Positions 52,027 through 58,869 of a DNA stretch of 64,000 bases are shown here, one piece after another. Numbering within the stretch: position 1 is the stretch's first letter; every line of letters starts with the position of its first letter. Source of the DNA: Ruminococcus sp. GTDB lineage: Bacteria > Bacillota > Clostridia > Oscillospirales > Ruminococcaceae. Location: contig JAFZRF010000063.1 of NCBI GenBank assembly GCA_017620025.1, positions 28,584 through 92,583 on the forward strand, read 5' to 3'. The position numbers and the translations under genes are program-made. A model generated the notes under the pieces. That model worked only from the letters and a program-made list of their open reading frames with translations, had not been told where the DNA came from and did not search any database.

Positions 52027-53736
52027 TCACGCTCCTTTCGGTACTTTATCGGACTGCTGAGCCTTTGCTTTGTCGATAAGCTCGGAAGCAGTAATGAATC
52101 CATCAAAGAAATCTGCATAGTTTACAAGCTCACCTGTATACCAGTGCTCAATATATCCGTTTGCAAATACACGGCATACGCCCTGGAGAAGGTTGTACTC
52201 TACATACTGACCGTAAAGAACTACAGGATCTTCGGTTGTGTTCTGTACAGAGCTCTTGTCGATAGCTTCAACATAGAAAGGAACCTTAACAACATAATCG
52301 CAGAGCTTCCAAGCAACGCCGTTTACAAGCTTATCATCTCTTGCATCAAAGGTTCTTGTAACTGTAGAAGAATGCTCATAACCGTTTCCTGCCTGATAAT
52401 CAACACCATAACCGATGCCTATAGCAATAGCATTTTCCTGTTCTCTTCCGGTGGAGGAGCCGCTGCCTTTGGTAAGAGATTCTTCAAAGCTTTGTCCGGT
52501 TGACTGAGAAGTGTCAATACTTGCGGAAACAGAATGTTCTTGGGATTTTGCTATAGACTGTTCAATGGAACGAGAATCAGAAATGCCGTCAGTAACAGAG
52601 TGTGAGCGTTCGTAAGTCTGAGCATATTCACTGCTCCATTCATATGTGTCTGATGTTGAATCTGTTTCGGAAGAGCCTTCAGACCAGTTATGGCCGACGT
52701 TTCCGCCAATTTCACCTGATACCTGTGCTTCTCCTATAAGCGGAATTTTTCCTTTGGCTTCTGCTCCAACTTTTGCTTCAACTTCCCAGTGACTTTCAGA
52801 ACCCTCATGCCATTCTTCCTCATGACCTTCTTCGTGAGAATAAGAAAAACCAGAGGTATATGTTTCGGAGAATGTATCTGCAATAGTTCTTTCCTGACTG
52901 AGTGTTCTTTCAAATCCTTCTGTATTTGTAACTTCTCTGCCAGCTGTATCGGTTATAGCTGCACCGATAGTTTCAGAATAATCGATAGTTCTGCCAACTG
53001 CATTTGCGGCTTCGGTATAATCAGAGTAATCCTTACGCACTGTATTGCTGACAGAGGTATCGTAGCTTGAATTTGCCGAAACTACTTTACCTGCAGATAT
53101 AGAATTGGTATCAGAAATAGCAATAGAGATAGAACTTGCAGTATAGAAGCCGGTATTGCTGATACCTTTCTTGTACTTTTCGTCATTCGGAATACCAAGA
53201 TTGCTGAGATTAGAGTAATACTTACTGTTGTCCATGATATCACCGATGCTGTTCATGCTCTTTGAGATACCATTATTGAAATCAGTAAGATTTGCAAAGC
53301 CTTCAGAGATATTCTGTCCCTGAGCAGCCATATCGAAGATCGTCTGGAGATCTTCCTGGATAGACATGGAAAGCTTCAGACCAAGATTAGATGTGTTATC
53401 CGGTTCGTGGTCGGCGATAGCCATAACAGAAGCATTGCCATAGTTTACAGGTTTATAGATTTTAAAGATAGTGTCATCGTCTTCTACCGTAGTGTAGTAC
53501 TCGTAATCAATGTACTCATACCATTCCTTGGAAGAGAACTTCGGATCGCTGAGCCTGAGCTTAGTACCGGTAAGGCCAGGCATCATCGATGTGAAGTCTG
53601 AGACTTTGCTTTCATAAACAGATTTTCTTCTTCTTGCGTCTGCTGTATTGACTATAGCACAAGATGCTACGACGGCAAGAGCTGAAGTGAATGCGAGCGT
53701 CCGTTTCAGACTTTTACTGAATTTGGGTGTCATCAT
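52027..53736 (-). CDS. Secreted protein with aerolysin/ETX-MTX2-like strand region
   Basis: A 569-residue protein, gene B of the operon, with a signal peptide (about 1-34, ending NTADA). Residues about 325-430 show long alternating Ser/Thr strands around KIPLIGEAQVSGEIG, the pattern of the membrane-insertion region in ETX/MTX2 (aerolysin-type) beta-pore proteins. An N-terminal mixed domain and a C-terminal domain (about 470-569, VPFYVEAIDKS ... GYIEHWYTGELVNY) flank it. No cohesin or dockerin is visible. The family call rests on pattern only; it could equally be a non-toxic fibre or coat protein. Two ATGs (53736 and 53733) follow AAGGAGG. It is separated from gene A by 69 nt and from gene C by 6 nt. 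Confidence 0.7.
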   Translation of the reverse strand: MMTPKFSKSLKRTLAFTSALAVVASCAIVNTADARRRKSVYESKVSDFTSMMPGLTGTKLRLSDPKFSSKEWYEYIDYEYYTTVEDDDTIFKIYKPVNYGNASVMAIADHEPDNTSNLGLKLSMSIQEDLQTIFDMAAQGQNISEGFANLTDFNNGISKSMNSIGDIMDNSKYYSNLSNLGIPNDEKYKKGISNTGFYTASSISIAISDTNSISAGKVVSANSSYDTSVSNTVRKDYSDYTEAANAVGRTIDYSETIGAAITDTAGREVTNTEGFERTLSQERTIADTFSETYTSGFSYSHEEGHEEEWHEGSESHWEVEAKVGAEAKGKIPLIGEAQVSGEIGGNVGHNWSEGSSETDSTSDTYEWSSEYAQTYERSHSVTDGISDSRSIEQSIAKSQEHSVSASIDTSQSTGQSFEESLTKGSGSSTGREQENAIAIGIGYGVDYQAGNGYEHSSTVTRTFDARDDKLVNGVAWKLCDYVVKVPFYVEAIDKSSVQNTTEDPVVLYGQYVEYNLLQGVCRVFANGYIEHWYTGELVNYADFFDGFITASELIDKAKAQQSDKVPKGA

Positions 53737-53805
53737 ATAACCTCCTTGATTGATTTTTACAGATCACAAAGATCTGCGTAATATATGTAAAGAGCATGAT
53801 TATAC

Positions 53806-54711
53806 TCAGTACATAACGATGTCACAGGCAGTAATGTTGTATTCTGTGTCTTCAAGTTTATCAGAATTACTGTTGAAGAGAGCAATGTCAGAAACTGAAT
53901 AGTATAACTGAGATGTTGCATATTCGTCTGTAACTGGTTTGAAAACAATATCCGAAAGCAAAGTATCTGATTTAATGTTGTTTCGAGTTACGAAGGAGAG
54001 CAGTATCTTGTTCTCCTCGGCTTTATAGTTGATAGCAGCATCGCTGTCAGTATTCTCAAACCGTACAAACTCAAGTACCGAAGGATCATATTTGATCTCA
54101 AGGTCAAGGACACAGAATTCAGCATCTCCGCCGATCCTTACCGGTACACTGAATTCGTTGGCGCTTCCTGTGTGGGTGAACACAGCATTATTATAAATAG
54201 TATTCTTCTTGCCACCGATATCAGAGGTTTCCGGTGTAAGCAGGATCACATCACCGCTGACAGGTTCGCCGTTTTCGATACTGTTCAGTGTTTTCTGCTC
54301 CTTCCAGCCGGTAAATACCTCGTTGTCACCGAGGCTTGCAGGCCGGTTGAGGTCGATATCCTGAGCAGTGCTGTATTCTTCAGCAAATTCTCCCTCTGGA
54401 GTATTTATACTGATAACGATAGGCTCTCCGCCGTCGGGAGCTCTGACCTCAGCCTTCTTTGTTGGCTTTTCATTTTCATTCAAGCCGTCGTCAGAAGCGT
54501 CTGAATTCTTATTGCTGTTTTTAGTATCTTTGCTGTCATTTTCAGTTCCTTCATCGTCAGCAGAGGAAGTGCTTTCTTCTGATACAGAAGAGGTGCTGTC
54601 CAGCGCAATATCGGATTCATCCGATGTACGTACATTTTTCTTACCGCAGCTGACAGATGCAGCACATACTGCGGCGATGACAAAACACAGGAGCTGTCTT
54701 TTAGATTTCAT
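53806..54711 (-). CDS. Cohesin-bearing lipoprotein
   Basis: A 301-residue predicted lipoprotein, gene A (first gene) of the operon. The signal peptide ends at a lipobox (AASVSC, Cys near 22). A Ser/Asp/Glu-rich tether (about 25-85) leads to a short region and then a C-terminal cohesin-like beta-sandwich (about 165-300; NEFSVPVRIGGDAEFCVLDLEIKYDPSVLEFV ... NKILLSFVTRN). Lipid anchoring plus one cohesin suits a cell-surface anchor for a dockerin-bearing partner such as genes C or D. The frame opens with TTG at 54726, but the ATG at 54711 follows GGAGAAG. It has no convincing sigma-A promoter. Confidence 0.8.
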   Translation of the reverse strand: MKSKRQLLCFVIAAVCAASVSCGKKNVRTSDESDIALDSTSSVSEESTSSADDEGTENDSKDTKNSNKNSDASDDGLNENEKPTKKAEVRAPDGGEPIVISINTPEGEFAEEYSTAQDIDLNRPASLGDNEVFTGWKEQKTLNSIENGEPVSGDVILLTPETSDIGGKKNTIYNNAVFTHTGSANEFSVPVRIGGDAEFCVLDLEIKYDPSVLEFVRFENTDSDAAINYKAEENKILLSFVTRNNIKSDTLLSDIVFKPVTDEYATSQLYYSVSDIALFNSNSDKLEDTEYNITACDIVMY

Positions 54712-55172
54712 TTTTAACTTCTCCAATCTATGAATAATACGAATGGTATAAATTGTGCTTTAATTACGCCCACGCATCATATGAACCTATGATACGGTAT
54801 AACGCAATCCGTATTTGTCTCCGATACTGATAGTTTAAGTGAATCCGGAGAAAAATGCACACCCTTTTCATTTTAACAAATCAATATATGAATGTCAAAT
54901 TAATTAGAGTTATTGAATTAATAAATGTCGCAATGTACAAAAATAATACAATTGTCAACTTGAAAGTTGTCAACTATTTCCGTAGCGTTTACAAACTTAT
55001 GTAATACCAAATATTTTCCAAATAGTAATATCCTCTGAATAGAATACAGATGCTATAAGTAGTACAAATGTGTTAAGTACAAAAATCATCGAATCTGGTC
55101 TACTGGGCATTTCTGCAAAATGATTTATATTTAACATAATAAACTCCGCAAATTATGATGCATTACATATTA
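54712..55172. promoter_or_regulatory. Divergent regulatory region between the cohesin operon and the ECF sigma operon
   Basis: Very AT-rich, no genes. It holds a near-palindrome CAACTT-GA-AAGTTG (54956-54969) flanked by GTCAAC repeats, and a motif GTATC-n-TA-n5-ATATGA on the minus strand (54795-54777) about 70 nt upstream of gene A. The same motif occurs on the plus strand upstream of the sigma gene (55273-55291). Confidence 0.4.
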
Positions 55173-55201
55173 TTGAAATATGCCGGAAAATGTGGTATAA
55201 T
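55173..55201 (+). promoter_or_regulatory. Sigma-A promoter of the ECF sigma operon
   Basis: TTGAAA (55173-55178), 17-bp spacer, TATAAT (55196-55201). The leader of about 115 nt includes an 8-bp inverted repeat GCCTTTCA / TGAAAGGC (55264-55296). Confidence 0.78.
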
Positions 55202-55322
55202 TAGGTTATAAAAGTGTTATACGAAAATTTCTGAAAATTTTTTTGAAATTTTCTAAGACATCTGCCTTTCAAGTATCGTATAAGTATATGAAAGGCACAA
55301 TTCTCGGGAAAGGAGCCTATCA

Positions 55323-55877
55323 ATGGATAATGGTGCAAGTAGCTACAGCCGTTATCTCGAGGGAGACGATTCCGCTTTTACGGAACTGGTTCGTCTATAC
55401 AAAGACGGGCTGACTCTTTACCTTTGCAGTTTTACCAATAATATGCATGATGCTGAAGAGATCATGGAAGATACGTTCTACAAACTTGCCTATAAAAAAC
55501 CCAGATATACGGCAAAGAGCAGTTTCAAGACCTGGCTGTATACAATCGGACGGAATCTTGCTATTGATTATCTGAGAAAGCAAAAACGGCATCCGTCTTC
55601 ATCTATCGATGATTACACGGAGCTTGCCGATAATGCCTGCATTGAGGAAAACTATCTGAAGGAAGAACAAAAGCTCGTGATACATAAAGCTGTTAACAAT
55701 CTCAGGACGGATTACCGTCAGGTGATATGTCTGATCTATTTTGAAGATTTCACAAATATCGAAGCAGCAAGGATCATGCGGAGGACCAGCAGACAGCTGA
55801 CCAACCTTCTGTATCAGGCAAAACAGGCTCTTAAAAAAGAGCTGGAAAAGGAGGGGATCACTTATGCGGGACTATGA
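55323..55877 (+). CDS. ECF-family RNA polymerase sigma factor
   Basis: A 184-residue extracytoplasmic-function sigma factor. Region 2 spans about 10-85 (AFTELVRLYKDGLTLYLCSF ... HDAEEIMEDTFYKLAYKKP ... FKTWLYTIGRNLAIDYLRKQKR); region 4 spans about 115-175 (LRTDYRQVICLIYFEDFTNIEAARIMRRTSRQLTNLLYQAKQALKKEL). The start follows AAAGGAG 7 nt upstream. It overlaps the next gene by 14 nt, a tight coupling typical of sigma/anti-sigma pairs. It lies divergent from the cohesin-dockerin operon, its most likely target. Confidence 0.93.
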   Translation: MDNGASSYSRYLEGDDSAFTELVRLYKDGLTLYLCSFTNNMHDAEEIMEDTFYKLAYKKPRYTAKSSFKTWLYTIGRNLAIDYLRKQKRHPSSSIDDYTELADNACIEENYLKEEQKLVIHKAVNNLRTDYRQVICLIYFEDFTNIEAARIMRRTSRQLTNLLYQAKQALKKELEKEGITYAGL

Positions 55878-58251
55878 AGATGTTGCAAGATCTGTGCTCA
55901 GACGCAGAGACGAGCAACTCGCCAAGGACAGGCATCGTAGAGTTATTCTCGTAAGATCCGGCGCAGCGGCGCTTTCCTTCTGTTTCGCTTGTGCACTTGG
56001 AATCGGTGTATGGAAACACGGACAGCCGGGCGATGCTGTCAAACCCGATCCGTACAGCGGATTTGATATTTCAGAACCCGAAACTGACATCAAGGAAACT
56101 GACCCTGCGTCCAAGGACGAGGAGAAGAAGACAGAAAAGACTACTGATACATCATCTCCAGAAATTCCGGATTCAAACCCGGAAACCACAAAGGCGGCTT
56201 CGTCCGTTCCGGCAGATACCGGGGCAGCAGAGACGACAGCAGCCGGAAACAATCATCCGCTCTCAACGGCGGCAGCAGCTGCGAAGTCAGTAACTTCAGC
56301 AAAGACAACGGCCTCCCTACCGTTATCTCCTGCAGCGACAACAACGCAGGCTGCCGGCCGGTTGATAGATCCTGTTTCAACAGGAACAGCCTCCGGTTCG
56401 TCTGAAGAAGACGATATGGACGGCAGATCATCATCAATGAAGAAGATCACGTCCTTCTTCGCTGCTATAATGACAGCTGCATCAGACGGTGAGGACGATC
56501 TGGCCCAGATAACCCAGAGGCCGGATATCAAATCAAACCCATATATCAAAGGCCTCATCGACGCAGCTTACCGTTACTCATCAAAATCATCAGATACTGT
56601 AGCACTCCTTACCGAGGGTACAATAAATGCTGATTTCAATTCCGACGGTAAGACAGATGAAATGGACGGATATCTGTTATATCAGTATGCAATGAGTTAT
56701 ACTGATCTTCTTCCTTCAAGTGTTTCTGGATCCATAAGGAATAAAGGCGATATCAACGGTGACGGAGTGATCAATACTGAAGATGCTGATATCTTTATGC
56801 AGTACATCATTCTCTATGATAAACCGAGAGAAGAAATGTTCGATTCATCTTATTATTATGACAAGCTTGTTTCGTATGTTGATGCAGGCATGGATGAGTA
56901 CAGCGCATTACTCGGAAAGGATTCATCATGGTTTGAACAGCTGTATGTTGACAGCCTCTATAACTCAGCCCAGAAGATCGGAGCGACATACTATGTATTC
57001 GCTGACAAGGTCGACAGGGGAGTATATGATCTCGATTTTGACGGTGACGGTTCATTCGGCATAAGGGATATAATCTGGTATAAGATTTATAAGGATAAAG
57101 CTCCTTATCATCTGTATGCCGATCCTGTTACAGGAAAGTATATCATGGGATATGACCAGAGTCGTATCGTAACGATGTCAGATTCTGTAAAGACTCGAAT
57201 CGAAGCAGTTCAGACAGTCGTAAACGGTGATTATTCCGACAGAAGAACGGCAGTTGCCTATTCTCTCGGCGGATCCCTTGAGGATGTTATCCGTTACTAT
57301 TTTGAGAATCATGAGCTTAATCCTAAGATGCTCAACAACGGTTATTACGATGCACTTGTAAGAGGTGCAGCTCCGTATGACGTTGCGAGCGAGATAGTAT
57401 CGTACGAGCGATTTATAGGAATGGTCAGCAACGATGCCTTCGAGGAATACCTTGCCGGCGATGTTGACCAGGTAACACTCGTAGAGGATATAATCCAGAC
57501 AGAGATAGACCAGACATTCAAGCGGATTAAACAGGGTACTCTTCCGGAGCCTGACGTTGACGGAAATGATGTTATAGATATCATGGATTTCAGATACTGT
57601 GATATTTATAACGGCGACAGAGTATATGCAAGAACGCAGGACGAGAGTACACTTCCTCCCGAAGTATACACATTCTTTGCAACAGAGCTTGATTATGATT
57701 CCGACGGCGAATGCGGAACCGAAAACGATCTCCGCCTCGCAAAGGAATGTATATCAGAATTCATTTTTGAATCACTTGTAGACCTTATGAACAGAGAATA
57801 CGGAACAATCCGTACCGATGTTCTTGATAATTGCCGGAATGCTCTTGAATACGGCTCACTTAATGATGACGCTTATTTCTGGGGTATGTATAAAGGCCTT
57901 GATCTCGAACAGGAGCCGAATAAGGTCAATGCTAAGCTTGAAGAAGAACTCAGCGCCTACAGAAGCAAGGTGGAATCCGGTAAGGCCAATATACCGGATA
58001 TGGATATGGACGGCGAACTGACATGGAATGACTGGGATATAGCCAATGCGATGCTGAAGCATATCCAGAGTGTCAATTCTGCAAATGCCGGAATTATACC
58101 TGCACCGTATGATTACGATCACGGACTTATAACAGAAAACGTATACGGCAACATTATCACCAATTGCGACTTCAACTCAGACGGAAGAAGCGGTATGATG
58201 TATGATATGTATATTGCAACATGGTATCTTGCAGGTTACCTTGAATCATAA
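55864..58251 (+). CDS. Membrane-spanning probable anti-sigma factor with dockerin/EF-hand-like outer region
   Basis: A 795-residue protein. A short basic cytosolic tip (1-28, DVARSVLRRRDEQLAKDRHRR) precedes one membrane segment (about 30-47), then a Thr/Ala/Pro-rich stalk (about 55-190) and a long outer region (about 220-795). The outer region holds at least five calcium-loop-like motifs: ADFNSDGKTDEMD and DINGDGVINTED (together a dockerin-like pair), DLDFDGDGSFGIRD, DVDGNDVIDIMD, DYDSDGECG, DMDMDGELTWND and CDFNSDGRSG. No zinc anti-sigma motif (HxxxCxxC) is present. The overlap with the ECF sigma gene and the topology indicate an anti-sigma or co-sensor; compare RsgI in Clostridium thermocellum, whose outer domains sense polysaccharide. 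Here the outer ligand may be a cohesin. It has no separate promoter. Confidence 0.8.
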   Translation: MRDYEDVARSVLRRRDEQLAKDRHRRVILVRSGAAALSFCFACALGIGVWKHGQPGDAVKPDPYSGFDISEPETDIKETDPASKDEEKKTEKTTDTSSPEIPDSNPETTKAASSVPADTGAAETTAAGNNHPLSTAAAAAKSVTSAKTTASLPLSPAATTTQAAGRLIDPVSTGTASGSSEEDDMDGRSSSMKKITSFFAAIMTAASDGEDDLAQITQRPDIKSNPYIKGLIDAAYRYSSKSSDTVALLTEGTINADFNSDGKTDEMDGYLLYQYAMSYTDLLPSSVSGSIRNKGDINGDGVINTEDADIFMQYIILYDKPREEMFDSSYYYDKLVSYVDAGMDEYSALLGKDSSWFEQLYVDSLYNSAQKIGATYYVFADKVDRGVYDLDFDGDGSFGIRDIIWYKIYKDKAPYHLYADPVTGKYIMGYDQSRIVTMSDSVKTRIEAVQTVVNGDYSDRRTAVAYSLGGSLEDVIRYYFENHELNPKMLNNGYYDALVRGAAPYDVASEIVSYERFIGMVSNDAFEEYLAGDVDQVTLVEDIIQTEIDQTFKRIKQGTLPEPDVDGNDVIDIMDFRYCDIYNGDRVYARTQDESTLPPEVYTFFATELDYDSDGECGTENDLRLAKECISEFIFESLVDLMNREYGTIRTDVLDNCRNALEYGSLNDDAYFWGMYKGLDLEQEPNKVNAKLEEELSAYRSKVESGKANIPDMDMDGELTWNDWDIANAMLKHIQSVNSANAGIIPAPYDYDHGLITENVYGNIITNCDFNSDGRSGMMYDMYIATWYLAGYLES

Positions 58252-58292
58252 AATCTCCGGCGCATATTTATTACTATCAGATCACACCTGTC

Positions 58293-58301
58293 TGATATAA
58301 T
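58293..58301 (+). promoter_or_regulatory. Extended -10 promoter candidate for the downstream RNA
   Basis: TGATATAAT (TGn plus TATAAT, the latter at 58296-58301); the -35 is weak (TTACTA). Transcription would start near 58308, just after the membrane-protein gene. Confidence 0.5.
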
Positions 58302-58527
58302 TGTTAGAAACGCAGTCACAGTACTTCAATTCATCGCATATATGAGAACCCCCTCACGATGAAAGCGTGGTCAGTGAGGACTGTGAAAGCGTTTAAGCAG
58401 CACCCGATAAAGCCTATGGTACAATGTACCGCCGTGCCCGAGGTCAGGCAGAGTCCGGTGCTGCCTTAAGGGTATAACGGGAGATGCTTGCAGCTCACCG
58501 CACAGGCATCTTCCTTCAAATACTAAT

Positions 58528-58716
58528 GACATCATGTAAAGACATCAGGTATTGACATCACGTATTGACATCATGCAATGACATCATGCAATGACATCAT
58601 GAATTGACATCAGGTACAGACATCTTAGTCAGACATCACGAAGAGACATCTAAGTCAGACATCAGAGGCAGGACATCACGAAAGACAACATGTAGTGACA
58701 TAATTTTAGCGACATC
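58528..58716 (+). repeat. Tandem array of 15 GACATC-type units on a 13-nt pitch
   Basis: GACATC begins at 58528, 58541, 58554, 58567, 58580, 58593, 58606, 58619, 58632, 58645 and 58658, exactly 13 nt apart. Less regular units follow at 58672, 58684 (GACAAC), 58697 (GACATA) and 58711. The base before GAC is mostly T in the first half and A in the second; the 7 nt between cores vary (CATG-, CAGG-, CACG- types). Confidence 0.93.
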
Positions 58717-58749
58717 CCTGTGTAACATTGATATAGTGAATAGATATAT

Positions 58750-58775
58750 AGGACTGCTTCGGCAGTCCTTATGTC
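58750..58775 (+). terminator. Terminator after the 13-nt repeat array
   Basis: GGACTGC-TTCG-GCAGTCC (58751-58768), a UUCG-capped 7-bp stem, followed by TTATGTCTTTATT. Confidence 0.82.
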
Positions 58776-58869
58776 TTTATTATCATATTCAGAACATAAA
58801 AAACGACCCCCGGTACGTAATTGAGGAACGTATCGGGGGCTGTTCATTTATGAGTGGAGTTGATTGATA

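Larger units (their letters stand above)
58308..58775 (+). ncRNA. Candidate structured non-coding RNA with a 13-nt repeat tail
   Basis: No open reading frame, but several helices. CCTCAC (58352-58357) pairs with GTGAGG (58374-58379). GCAGCACC (58397-58404) pairs with GGTGCTGC (58457-58464) and encloses GGTAC-AAT-GTACC (58418-58430) and TGCC/GGCA (58435-58450). AGATGC (58482-58487) pairs with GCATCT (58506-58511). The motif TGAAAGCG occurs twice (58359-58391). A tandem 13-nt array follows and then a terminator. It does not match SRP RNA, RNase P RNA, tmRNA, 6S RNA or a riboswitch class known to me. It could alternatively be the 3' UTR of the membrane-protein gene. Confidence 0.5.

Noticed and set aside
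58308-58527. SRP RNA, RNase P RNA, tmRNA or a group II intron end
   Set aside because: The GGTCAGG and AGTCCGG strings recall SRP and RNase P signatures, but the surrounding conserved loops are absent, and no intron reverse transcriptase or domain V sequence is present.
58528-58716. CRISPR array interpretation of the 13-nt repeats
   Set aside because: The conserved core is only about 6-7 nt and the spacers about 7 nt, far too short for CRISPR, and no cas genes are present.
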